A stretch of 64,000 bases of DNA from positions 31,597 to 95,596 of the forward strand of contig CAZWSX010000027.1 in assembly GCA_964636985.1 (NCBI GenBank), read 5' to 3'. Below, one piece after another: positions 34,228-42,657 of the stretch. The notes beneath the pieces are model-generated. The model did not search any database. It was not told the DNA's origin and saw only the letters and a program-made list of their open reading frames with translations. A program made the translations under genes and the position numbers. Positions within the stretch are counted from its first letter, which is position 1. Every line of letters starts with the position of its first letter. Source of the DNA: CAZWSX01 sp964636985 (GTDB taxonomy: Bacteria > Planctomycetota > Planctomycetia > Pirellulales > Pirellulaceae).

Positions 34228-35091
34228 TTAGGCGCGAACCGGCTCTTCCATCAGCGATTCAATCTCGGCAAACGGGACGCCGCGGTGCCGCAGCAATTCG
34301 GCCGCGTCGCGCCAACCATCGCGCGAGGCATTGCCGTTTTGCGCGATTTGGCGCTTCATGTTTCGCAGCGCAAATTGCCGCGTGTGCTCGTTGGGCCATC
34401 CGTAGGTGAAAAAGATTGAAAGCTTGTCGGCTCGCCCGGTCAGCTTTCGCAGAACCGTTCCCGCCGTGTAGGCTGCCGATTCGTTCCCTAGCACCTTCCG
34501 CAGCACGCGCTCGTGCCATTGCTTCTTGTCGCCGTGGTGGAAGATCCGGACGTCGAAGATCACGACGTCGCCGACGCCAGTCGACAAAGCCTCGGCGGCG
34601 TCGGCACGCAGGTCGCGGTCACGATGCGAGCCTGGCACTACCGTGAGGCCTTGCTTGTTGCTCGAGTGGTCTTGCAGATAGATCCCAATCTTGTGGACTT
34701 CAAAGTCGGCCGGACTCGACTCCTCTCGCGAAAAGTAAGCCTGCGTGTCGGTGTGCCAACCGCTGAGCATGTTTTGATGCGCGTCGGAGTGGAACGTGAA
34801 CTGAATATCGTCACGTCCCGCGGCGGCGCGAGCCAGGTCGAGCATTCGACTATCGACAATCAATCGCCGTAGCGAAGGAATCCGCGACATCGCGTCGGGC
34901 TGCGTTTTGCCAAAGTCGTAACACCGGCCGTCGGTGCGGAAGAACTCGCGCACCTCTTCTCGCAAGGCCGCGATCTCGTCAGGCGTGAAAACACCTTTCG
35001 CCAGCGCAAAGCCGTTTTCTTCAATGCACTTGCGGATGGCCCTTGGTGTTGATTGCGTGTCGTCGCCTGGCGTGCGAAGTACATCGATCAT
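34228..35091 (-). CDS. Phytanoyl-CoA dioxygenase (PhyH) family protein in the nonulosonate module
   Basis: This 287-residue Fe(II)/2-oxoglutarate oxygenase candidate has the double-stranded beta-helix metal triad: SGWHTDTQAYFSR supplies His-x-Asp, and a distal His follows in FDVRIFHHGD. VVPGSHRDRDLRADA is the PhyH motif. VRRRGH-type residues for 2-oxoglutarate appear around WHERVLRKVLG. It is directly coupled to the CMP-nonulosonate synthetase gene (ATGA overlap at 35088-35091), so it probably hydroxylates a sugar, lipid carrier or acyl group of the polymer. Start ATG 35091 has the strong ribosome site AAGGGGG. A substrate cannot be assigned from sequence. Confidence 0.8.
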   Translation of the reverse strand: MIDVLRTPGDDTQSTPRAIRKCIEENGFALAKGVFTPDEIAALREEVREFFRTDGRCYDFGKTQPDAMSRIPSLRRLIVDSRMLDLARAAAGRDDIQFTFHSDAHQNMLSGWHTDTQAYFSREESSPADFEVHKIGIYLQDHSSNKQGLTVVPGSHRDRDLRADAAEALSTGVGDVVIFDVRIFHHGDKKQWHERVLRKVLGNESAAYTAGTVLRKLTGRADKLSIFFTYGWPNEHTRQFALRNMKRQIAQNGNASRDGWRDAAELLRHRGVPFAEIESLMEEPVRA

Positions 35092-36293
35092 GCGTGTCCC
35101 CCTTTCTTGGAGGAAATAGTGGGAGAGGAGATTGTCGAGGAGGAGAGTTCTTGAGATGAGAGAATGAAGTCGCACACCTCTCGGACGGCCGCGTGACCGC
35201 CGCCGCGCTTCGCGACGTAATGGGCCGCGGCAAGGATCGGAGGCATCGCGTCGGCAGGGCAGGCCGCGAATCCGACTCGCTTCAAACAGTCGAGATCAGG
35301 CAAGTCGTCGCCCATGAATCCCACAAACCGCGGGTCCAAGTCGCGAGACTGGCACAGCTTTTCAAGGCAGGCCAGCTTGTCCTGCACACCTGCGTGGCAC
35401 TCGATGCCGAGTTTTTGGGCTCGGCTGATCGCGATCGGCGAAGCCTCTCGCGTCATCATCACCGTTTCAACGCCCGCAGCTTTGAGCATCGATATCCCAT
35501 GGCCATCGCGAGTGTCGAAGCGTTTCAAACGCTCGCCCGCGTCGCCGCAGTACATCCCGCCGTCGGTCAACGTTCCGTCGACATCGACGACCAGGACGCG
35601 AACTTTCGCGGCCCGTTCGATTGCCGGTTGCAGTTGCCGATCGGCCAAGATTCGCGCCACGGCGTCCCAGTCGGAGGGCTCGTCGATTTCGATGAGCGTG
35701 TCCTCGGGCATTTCGTGTACGCCAATGCGTCCGCCCAGCCGGCACGCAGCCTTTTCCAAGAGACTGCGTGTCGTTCCGTAGAACGCACCGTTCTCGACGA
35801 GCATGCCATCGAAGTCTTGTCTTCGCGGGCGTTTTGTTACGTCGTAATTCAGCGCCGTTCCGTCCTTGCTCCACAGGAATCGCTTCCAACGCGCGACCGT
35901 GACGAAGCTGTCCCATTTCTCGGCCGACATCGTCTCCAGGGCAGAGTCGATGTCGATCGAGCGAGTGAGCGGCGAAGTTGCCTGCAGCGTTACCAACACA
36001 TCGAAGGGAACGCCTTTGGCAAAGTGCATCATCACCGACTCGGTCGAGGCCGTATCGGTCGCGAACTCGGCCGGACGATCGATGACCTTGACGCGCACGC
36101 CGAGTCCCTCGACAGCGCGGCGAATCTCGGGCGAATCGGTCGACACGAACACCTCGTCGATCTTCGAAGCGGCGCAAGCCGCCTCGATCGACCAAGCGCA
36201 CAGCGGTTTCCCCGCCAGCAACTTGATGTTCTTGCCGGGAATGCCGCGCGAGCCGCCGCGAAGCGGAATGAGGGCTACTACGCGCTTAGACAT
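35088..36293 (-). CDS. Bifunctional CMP-nonulosonate synthetase fused to KdsC-like HAD phosphatase
   Basis: This is a 401-residue fusion. Residues 1-225 are the NeuA cytidylyltransferase: ALIPLRGGSRGIPGKNIKLL, with GKN and the Arg of the CTP loop, then STDSPEIRRA and LQATSPLTRS. Residues about 230-385 are a HAD phosphatase of the KdsC type: VLVVDVDGTLTDGGMY (DxDGTLTDGxMY), MMTREASPIAI and FMGDDLPDL. The same order occurs in vertebrate CMAS. Inferred role: the HAD domain removes the 9-phosphate of a nonulosonate and the NeuA domain activates it with CTP. The start overlaps the neuB stop by 8 bp and follows GAGGAAGG. Confidence 0.88.
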   Translation of the reverse strand: MSKRVVALIPLRGGSRGIPGKNIKLLAGKPLCAWSIEAACAASKIDEVFVSTDSPEIRRAVEGLGVRVKVIDRPAEFATDTASTESVMMHFAKGVPFDVLVTLQATSPLTRSIDIDSALETMSAEKWDSFVTVARWKRFLWSKDGTALNYDVTKRPRRQDFDGMLVENGAFYGTTRSLLEKAACRLGGRIGVHEMPEDTLIEIDEPSDWDAVARILADRQLQPAIERAAKVRVLVVDVDGTLTDGGMYCGDAGERLKRFDTRDGHGISMLKAAGVETVMMTREASPIAISRAQKLGIECHAGVQDKLACLEKLCQSRDLDPRFVGFMGDDLPDLDCLKRVGFAACPADAMPPILAAAHYVAKRGGGHAAVREVCDFILSSQELSSSTISSPTISSKKGGHA

Positions 36294-37143
36294 GGACCTT
36301 CCTCTTGAGCTTCTTGCGTTGCTCCCACTCCACGGGCAGGATCTCGTCACGCTTTTGTGTGAGCGCGAGCTTGACGTTCCTTAGATCCCGAGCAAGACGC
36401 CGCATTCCGTCGGGCTCGAGGCTGGCGGCGTGGTCCGTACCTTTCCAGGTTCGGTCGAGCGTGAAGTGCCGCTCGAAGACGGTCGCCCCGAGAGCCAGAG
36501 CACCCACATCGGCCGCGATGCCCAAGTGGTGGCCCGAGAAGCCAATGGCTTTGACTTTCGATGCCCACGTCTCGCACAACCGCGAGATTTCGAGCAGGCA
36601 AATGTCCTCGAACGCGACCGGGTAGCCTGAAGTGCAGGCGTATATGACCAGGTCATCGAGTCGATCTTTGCGTTCAAACAACGCGACGATGTCGTCTTCT
36701 TCATTGCGCGACGACATCCCCAGCGAGACGTGGATTTCGCCGCCGTAGTGGTCGCACAACCACTCCAGCATGTCACTGTCGGTATTGCACGCAGAGGGAA
36801 TCTTGAGGAGCTTCGGCTTGAGCGGAGCCATCTCCTTGGCGGCCGTGAGATCCCAGACCGAAGTCGAGTACTCAACGCCCCACTCTTCGCACGCTGCTTT
36901 CAGCCGGCGATGCTGCTCGACATCGAATTCAAGGAACTCGCGGTGCTCCCCATAGGTGGCGCCATAGGAGAACGCGGGATTGGGATGGGGCCGGTCGAAT
37001 TCCTCCGGAGAGAGGAGTTCCCGATTGGTCCGTTTTTGAAATTTAACGACATCAATTTTGCAAAAAACGGAGGCGATGCGAATCATTTCTAAGGCGATAT
37101 CGAGATCCCCTTTGTGATTGCATCCAATTTCCGCGATCAGCAT
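36286..37143 (-). CDS. neuB: N-acetylneuraminate/nonulosonate synthase (NeuB-like), no SAF domain
   Basis: This 285-residue TIM-barrel enzyme condenses phosphoenolpyruvate with a hexosamine or hexose (or its 6-phosphate) to form a nonulosonic acid. Landmarks: MLIAEIGCNHKGDLDIALEM, VVKFQKRTNRELLSPEEF, TDSDMLEWLCDHYGGEIHVS, GLMSSRNEEDD-type SLGMSSRNEE, and GFSGHHLGIAADVGALALGA, ERHFTLDRTWKGTDHAASLE. Canonical NeuB proteins are about 340-350 residues with a C-terminal antifreeze-like SAF domain; that domain is missing here, as in 9-phosphate (Kdn/Neu5Ac-9P) type synthases. This agrees with the phosphatase domain fused to the next gene. First gene of the operon after an AT-rich leader. Confidence 0.88.
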   Translation of the reverse strand: MLIAEIGCNHKGDLDIALEMIRIASVFCKIDVVKFQKRTNRELLSPEEFDRPHPNPAFSYGATYGEHREFLEFDVEQHRRLKAACEEWGVEYSTSVWDLTAAKEMAPLKPKLLKIPSACNTDSDMLEWLCDHYGGEIHVSLGMSSRNEEDDIVALFERKDRLDDLVIYACTSGYPVAFEDICLLEISRLCETWASKVKAIGFSGHHLGIAADVGALALGATVFERHFTLDRTWKGTDHAASLEPDGMRRLARDLRNVKLALTQKRDEILPVEWEQRKKLKRKVHV

Positions 37144-37507
37144 GTGTCACCTCGCAAAAGCGACTGAAGATAAGAAGAGAACAACAAAAGTTAGGGAAGG
37201 ATTTGGCGACGCTTAGGAAAAAAGCAACCTTGGCGCGTCGGCGTAAGTGCAAGTACCGTGCCGCATAGCCGTGGCGTTCGTCTTGTCGACTCGCACGTGC
37301 ATGGGACGCGATGTTTGTAAAAAGTATTGTGCAATTGTTATAAAAATGTTGACAAATAATCTGCCGCCGATATTTCTCGAAGGCGTTGATTTGTCGTGTG
37401 TAAGGCGTGATAAATCGCGTTTTGGCGCGCACCACGCCCTACCCGTGGATGGAACGCGACGGTCGTGGAGGAGGGGTTGATTTAAGTGCGACGAGTTCAG
37501 TCGCTCA
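37144..37507 (-). promoter_or_regulatory. AT-rich intergenic region, probable promoter of the nonulosonate operon
   Basis: The 363 bp between the phosphotransferase gene (37508-39097) and neuB contains no credible ORF. Its middle part (37310-37400) is strikingly AT-rich for this genome. On the minus strand it offers TTGTCA followed by TATAAC- and TACTTT-like boxes about 150-230 bp before the neuB ATG. No exact -35/-10 pair with 17-bp spacing is convincing. The operon from neuB onward may therefore start here rather than at the phosphotransferase. Confidence 0.35.
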
Positions 37508-39097
37508 TTAGGAGGCGCCTTCGCGGAGCGCTACGGTCTTAATCGTTCGGATGAGGATGTAGAAATCGAGCCAGATCGACCAATTGCGAACGTATTGCTC
37601 GTCTAACTGGGCTCGCCGTTGAAAAGTAGTTGTTGCGCGGCCGGAGACTTGCCACAGACCCGTGATCCCCGGCCGGACCATCAAATAGGCGCCGTAGTCG
37701 GCGTTAGACGCCGCATAGCTTGCGATCTCAGCTGCGTACATGGGGCGAGGGCCAACCAGGCTCATCTCACCTGTCAGTACGTTCCAGAGTTGAGGGAGTT
37801 CGTCCAGGCTAGTGCGGCGAAGCAAGTGGCCGATCCACGTGATGCGCGGATCTTTCCGCAGCTTGTGGAATTCCTCCCAGTGCAGCCGCTCTTCCTCGTT
37901 GCTGGCCAGGTAGTCGGCCAGGATCTTGTCATTGTTCACCACCATCGTGCGGAATTTCCACGCGATGAAGCGTCGCCCGCCAATGCCGATCCTCTCTTGG
38001 CCAAACAAAATCGGCCCGGGATCGAAAGCCTTGATCGACAGAGCAAGGGCTGCAAGCAATGGCGAGATCAGAATGCCGCCGACGATCGTCGCAAGTAGAT
38101 CGAAGACCCGTTTTGCCAAGCGCGGCCCAGGAAAAAGGAGTTGATCTTTGATTCGAATACCCGAGGCGCCTACGTAGGCATGGGACTCTGCCGAAAGGGT
38201 AGGCATGCCTGGCAGGTTGTTAAGCACGACGACGTGCGGAACAGCGCGCACACGTTTTCGCAGTGTTTCGCTGATCCGATGCGATTCGCCTGACGCATCG
38301 ACCAAGGCCCAAAAGGCGCGATGGCGATCCATCAGCTGCTTCACCGAGGATGGCGGTCCCAAAAACCTCGGGTCATTGAGAAACGCTCCGCGTTTTGCCG
38401 CGGCCAGGTCGTCGACAAAGCCCATCGGTCGCAATCCCAAGGAAGGATTCGACTCCAGCCACTTAAAGGTTTCCTGCGCCAGCATGCCGGTACCAAAGAT
38501 CATGGCCGGTTGCCCCCACCAAGATGTGCGGGCGAGCCAACTTCGCAGTCCAAATCGGACGATTGGAACCGCCAGGAACGCTATCGTCAGCGCCAGCAGG
38601 CAAGTCATCGTCAAAGCACTAAGCACATGCGATGGCTGAAGCAACGCCACGGCGAGGACGCCTAGTAGAGCAATCGCATTGCCGATCGTGCAACGACGAA
38701 GCTCGTTGGCGGGGTGCAGTCCTACAACGGAGTACATGCCCGCGAACGAATAACCCAACAGCAGACTGGAGATTAGCAAGATGCTGCCTGGCAACGGCGC
38801 TTCTGCCGATAGCGAGATCGAGGTCCCCGTAAGCAGGCTCGCAGTGTAAAGGCACACGGCCGCAACGATGGCGTCGCCAATCAAAAAGGGCGAAACAACG
38901 ATCGCATCCTGACAAAACATGAGCCACGCGGTCCGCGCCCATCCTTCGACATGATGGGAGCAAGCCTCCTCTGCCTCGCGCTCGACAGCGGCGGAGTCGC
39001 TGGTGAGACGATGCGATGTGTCCACGGAAGAGAAATCACTTGCGGTCGAAACGAGCCCTGTCGATATCCTTGGCACGTCGAACAACATACTGCTCAT
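37508..39097 (-). CDS. Polyprenyl glycosylphosphotransferase (WbaP/WcaJ-like), initiating enzyme
   Basis: This 529-residue membrane protein starts with five predicted spans and an intermediate cytoplasmic Rossmann-like domain (PAMIFGTGMLAQETFKWLES). It ends in the bacterial sugar transferase domain: LAKRVFDLLATIVGGILISP, FGQERIGIGGRRFIAWKFRT, then RRTSLDELPQLWNVLTGEMS and VGPRP, the usual motifs in order. It transfers a sugar-1-phosphate to undecaprenyl phosphate, starting the repeat unit. ATG 39097 has the ribosome site AGGAAAGGA. A longer ORF to 39247 is less likely. Located at the start of the minus-strand run, though a 364-bp gap separates it from neuB. Confidence 0.92.
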   Translation of the reverse strand: MSSMLFDVPRISTGLVSTASDFSSVDTSHRLTSDSAAVEREAEEACSHHVEGWARTAWLMFCQDAIVVSPFLIGDAIVAAVCLYTASLLTGTSISLSAEAPLPGSILLISSLLLGYSFAGMYSVVGLHPANELRRCTIGNAIALLGVLAVALLQPSHVLSALTMTCLLALTIAFLAVPIVRFGLRSWLARTSWWGQPAMIFGTGMLAQETFKWLESNPSLGLRPMGFVDDLAAAKRGAFLNDPRFLGPPSSVKQLMDRHRAFWALVDASGESHRISETLRKRVRAVPHVVVLNNLPGMPTLSAESHAYVGASGIRIKDQLLFPGPRLAKRVFDLLATIVGGILISPLLAALALSIKAFDPGPILFGQERIGIGGRRFIAWKFRTMVVNNDKILADYLASNEEERLHWEEFHKLRKDPRITWIGHLLRRTSLDELPQLWNVLTGEMSLVGPRPMYAAEIASYAASNADYGAYLMVRPGITGLWQVSGRATTTFQRRAQLDEQYVRNWSIWLDFYILIRTIKTVALREGAS

Positions 39098-39940
39098 GTT
39101 CAAAGCATCCTTTCCTACTCGGCGCAACCATGCATCAACGCCATCGAACAGGTCGCTGCCGCGCAGTCGCAAAATCGGAATCGATTTTTTGAAGAGGAGA
39201 TAAACGGTCGCGAAATGGAAGCAATTGCCGTGCCGTCGCATAGACATCCGTGTTGGAGCGGCTCAAATCAATCGGACTTTCTTATTCTGCGAATTCCATT
39301 GCACGGTATCTCGCGAAACTCTTTCATTCGTGGAATGAATCTCGCGTAACTGGGGTCGGATTCTAAGCCACGATCATGAATTGACTACCCACTTCTCAGA
39401 ACTTGCGGACAAAAGCGGGACAGTCAAGTCGAAGCCGATGCGTGCTGGTCATTTCAAGACCATGTATTGATAGCCCGCATGAATGCGGCCCGCCACTTGC
39501 TCGCGATCTCACGCGATGGCCGCGTGCTGTCATCTCCCAGCGACAGCCTGTCTGTTGAGAATTGCCACAACTCGATGTTGTGCAACAAGAGGTGCCGATG
39601 TGTTCACGATTTATTCACAACTGCACACATGGGCGATGCTGGCAAGCTCAGCAAGATGGAACGGCGACAGGCAAATAGGCAATTGAGCAAGCAGTTGTCT
39701 CGTTGTTGTGCAGTCATCGATCCATGCACAAGGTGTGGACGTACTGTGCAGAGATGTAAACGAAGTAGAGCTTGCGTAGGACTCGACAAAACCGCCTTTC
39801 ACATGACAATACGAAGGTCGATCGCAAGTTGGTGACTCTAGGTTCGTGACCGCGAAGTCAGAGTTCTTCCCTCCCTCCGCCCGCCGCGATCACTCGTCTT
39901 TCGTGCTTATCCAGACGTAGTTTCTTTGTGAGGAAGACTC
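39098..39940. other. Long intergenic region between divergent polysaccharide genes
   Basis: The 843 bp between the phosphotransferase start (minus strand) and the Wzc start (plus strand) hold no ORF with recognisable features. Visible structure: a short inverted repeat TTCATTC-GTG-GAATGAA near 39329-39345 and TGTGCA/TGCACA at 39707-39735. Both divergent operons probably have their promoters here, and the length suggests regulator sites or an untranslated RNA. A GAGGAAG ribosome site precedes ATG 39941. Confidence 0.4.
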
Positions 39941-42340
39941 ATGGTTCCGACAACTCTGAACGCAGGTCCGCTTGGTGATCACGACGCCGCAAGCAGTCGC
40001 GGCCTCGGCGACGCAAAACAGTTGCTAGGCATTCTCCGGCGACGCTGGTTATGGATCATCGCGTCGCTCTTCATCGTCCTGGCACTGACAGCAGTTGCCT
40101 ACGTCGTCACTCCGAAGACCTATCGATCGACAGCGAAGATCTCCATCACGGGCCGCAACACAGAGTTGACGTCGCTGAATGCCTACAGTTCGCTCGAAGC
40201 GGAGACGCTCGTTTCCGAAGACATCCTCGCGACCCACATGCAGATCATGACGAGCCGCGCCGTCATCGAAAGAGCCATAAAACGCCGCAATTTAGCGGAA
40301 ATTTCAGCGATTCAGGAAAACGTGAACGAGTACACCACGCCGGCGCAGGCGATCGCCAACGATCTCGTTGTCAGCCGCGGCGGCATGGGGCAAGCCCGGA
40401 CTGCTCGCGTACTCAATGTGCAGTTCGACAGCGCCGATGCGGAAGCGAGTCAGACCGTTGTGGAGGCTCTCGTCGAAAGCTACCAGGCATTCATCAAAGA
40501 GAAATTTCAAGATGTGAATCGCGACGCCGTCGGCCTCATCGGACGCGCTCGCGAATCACTCGCCAAGGAAGTCGCCGACAAGGAGTCGGCGCTGGAAACG
40601 CACCGCAAGAACGCGCCCGCGCTGCTGTGGAAGAGAGGCCAAGATGCTTACAACGCGCATCTGCTCCGATACGAGGAATTGGAACGCGAGCGCGCCGCTG
40701 TGCAAGTGCTGATCACGGAAGCGACGGCGAAGCTGAGCCTCTTCGAAGCCAAGCTCAAAGAAGTGGAGCAAGCAGGCGGAAGCGGCTTTGAAAAAATTTC
40801 GCTCATCGATGAAAAAAATGCCACCCGCATTCGAGCCCTGCTCGAAGTAGTGCGGGGTGACGCACAGAGCGAAGAGTTTCAATCGCGCATCCCCGAGATG
40901 ACCGCTCTGGCACAAACGGAAATGCAGACGCTCACAAACTTGTTGGTGAAGGAAAAGTCCCTACGTGATGATTATGGGAATGGATACGCACCGCTGCGCG
41001 AAGTGCGCGCACAGATTGCCGCCGTGCGGCAAGTGCTCAAAGACAAAGGAAAGGCCGCCAGCAAAGCCACTGCGCCAAAGAAGCGAGTCGACGTCGACCC
41101 AGAGGAAGTCGTGAAAGGCTACCTCAGTTTGTTGCGTTTCGAAGCGGATGAGGTCAAGAATCGCGAGGCACAGCTCACTGCACTGAGCAAACAAGAAGAA
41201 GAGGCGGCTCGCGCTCTGCGGGATTACGATGCGCAACTGGACGTCATGCGCAGCGATGTCGATCGCCAACGAGAGCTTTACCAGGTAGTTGTCGACCGCT
41301 TGCGGGAAATCAATCTTCAGCAAGATCTCGGCGGGTTCGCTAACGAAGTGATCGAGGAACCCGCGCTCGGTGAGAAAGTCGCTCCCAAGCTCCTTGTATT
41401 TCTTTTGGGCGGCGGCCTGGGTGGTTTGTTATTGGGCTTTTTGCTGGCCGGCGTCGCGGAAATCCGCGATCATCACTTCCGTGGTCCTCGTCAAATTGAA
41501 GAAGTACTCGGCTCGCCGGTTGTGGCGCATGTTCCTGCCCTTGCCGTGTCGCGTGCGGAGGCGGCTAGCCCCATGCTGCGAAACCTCCGCGAAAGCCAGC
41601 CGGGCCTCGATATCAAGTTGTTGTCGTACTTCTGCCCGCGCTCAACCGCCGCTGAAGTATTTCGTTCAATCCGAACACAACTTCTTTTCAATACCGAGAT
41701 GCGTAATCTCCGCGTGGTGCAGTTCGCAAGCACGAAGCGCGAGGAGGGAACTTCCATTTGCCTGGCCAATGCGGCAATTTCGCTCGCGCATGCCGGAAGA
41801 AAAGTTTTGATCATCGATTGCGATCTCCATCACGGAAACCAATCGAAGCTGCTGGGCGTCCATGGCGCCCCTGGACTGGCGAACGTCCTCTGCGGCGAAG
41901 AGACCTGCGAAGACGCGATCGTAACAACGGGAATTCGAAACCTTTCGCTGCTGCCTCACGGCCAATCCGCTTATCGCGCCGTGGAGCTTCTCTCGCAAGA
42001 ATCATTCGCTGGGATTATCGAGTACGCGCGTGAGCGGTTTGACTTCGTGCTGCTCGACAGTCCGCCAACGTTGGCCTCGCACGACGCATGCGTGATTTCA
42101 AGACACACCGACGGCGTGGTCTTTGTCGTGCGGCCCGCAATCGTTACGCCTGAGAGTGCCCGCAATGCGCTCGCATCGATTGAACACGTCGGATCCAAGA
42201 CAATTGGTATCGTCGTGAATCACTTCGACCGCCGTTCCAGCTACGTTGCGGACGACGGAATGATGCTGGGTGCCTATCCTTCATCAGCATTTACAAACGA
42301 AGAATCTCTCGAATTACCTTTGCGATCGCCTGCTCGATAG
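39941..42340 (+). CDS. Wzc-like chain-length copolymerase with degenerate BY-kinase site
   Basis: This 799-residue polysaccharide copolymerase has a Wzz domain (TM1 WLWIIASLFIVLALTAVAYV, residues 35-55), about 430 periplasmic residues rich in coiled coil, TM2 (FLLGGGLGGLLLGFLLAGV, near 490) and a C-terminal P-loop domain (590-780). Walker A' (KVLIIDCDLHHGN) and Walker B (FDFVLLDSPPT) are kept, but Walker A reads STKREEGTSICLANAA: the position of the invariant Lys (GKS) is Thr604. Only two Tyr occur in the last 50 residues. Probably a regulator of polymer length without normal tyrosine kinase activity. Next genes downstream are a lipoprotein and Wza. Confidence 0.88.
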   Translation: MVPTTLNAGPLGDHDAASSRGLGDAKQLLGILRRRWLWIIASLFIVLALTAVAYVVTPKTYRSTAKISITGRNTELTSLNAYSSLEAETLVSEDILATHMQIMTSRAVIERAIKRRNLAEISAIQENVNEYTTPAQAIANDLVVSRGGMGQARTARVLNVQFDSADAEASQTVVEALVESYQAFIKEKFQDVNRDAVGLIGRARESLAKEVADKESALETHRKNAPALLWKRGQDAYNAHLLRYEELERERAAVQVLITEATAKLSLFEAKLKEVEQAGGSGFEKISLIDEKNATRIRALLEVVRGDAQSEEFQSRIPEMTALAQTEMQTLTNLLVKEKSLRDDYGNGYAPLREVRAQIAAVRQVLKDKGKAASKATAPKKRVDVDPEEVVKGYLSLLRFEADEVKNREAQLTALSKQEEEAARALRDYDAQLDVMRSDVDRQRELYQVVVDRLREINLQQDLGGFANEVIEEPALGEKVAPKLLVFLLGGGLGGLLLGFLLAGVAEIRDHHFRGPRQIEEVLGSPVVAHVPALAVSRAEAASPMLRNLRESQPGLDIKLLSYFCPRSTAAEVFRSIRTQLLFNTEMRNLRVVQFASTKREEGTSICLANAAISLAHAGRKVLIIDCDLHHGNQSKLLGVHGAPGLANVLCGEETCEDAIVTTGIRNLSLLPHGQSAYRAVELLSQESFAGIIEYARERFDFVLLDSPPTLASHDACVISRHTDGVVFVVRPAIVTPESARNALASIEHVGSKTIGIVVNHFDRRSSYVADDGMMLGAYPSSAFTNEESLELPLRSPAR

Positions 42341-42657
42341 GCGTAATTTGCATTGAAGCTCGGCAACTAGCATCGCCGGCTGCCTTAACTTTTGGCAGCA
42401 TCGCCAGCGCCACTGGCGCGCTCCCTTGTAACATGCGGCACGCTAGCGGCTCGCCGCGCACGAGCCGAATGGGGGAGTTTGCCGAAAAAATAGCCGGCGA
42501 AAATCTTAACGGCGCGGTTACTTCAAGTCGGGTGCGAGTTTGTACCGATCATTTCGTTGGTAACGCGCACTTTTGCCATTGATCGACGACTTAATTCGAT
42601 TTGATCAAATTGGCGGTCGGAATTCAGAGCCGCCTGGCGGACACGAGGTCCCGTCTG
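42341..42657. other. Intergenic region before the lipoprotein gene
   Basis: No ORF or RNA is recognised in these 317 bp. There are short hairpins: GCTGCC/GGCAGC at 42389-42410 and GCGCCA-C-TGGCGC near 42406-42420. A GAGG sequence precedes the lipoprotein start. Confidence 0.35.

Noticed and set aside
39467..39835. 122-codon plus-strand ORF in the divergent intergenic region
   Set aside because: Several scattered Cys and Arg, no signal peptide or domain, no ribosome site; looks like chance.
39098..39940. Sigma-54 promoters (TGGCAC-N5-TTGCA) for the polysaccharide operons
   Set aside because: TGGCAC occurs only inside coding sequence (about 39071) without a properly spaced TTGC box.
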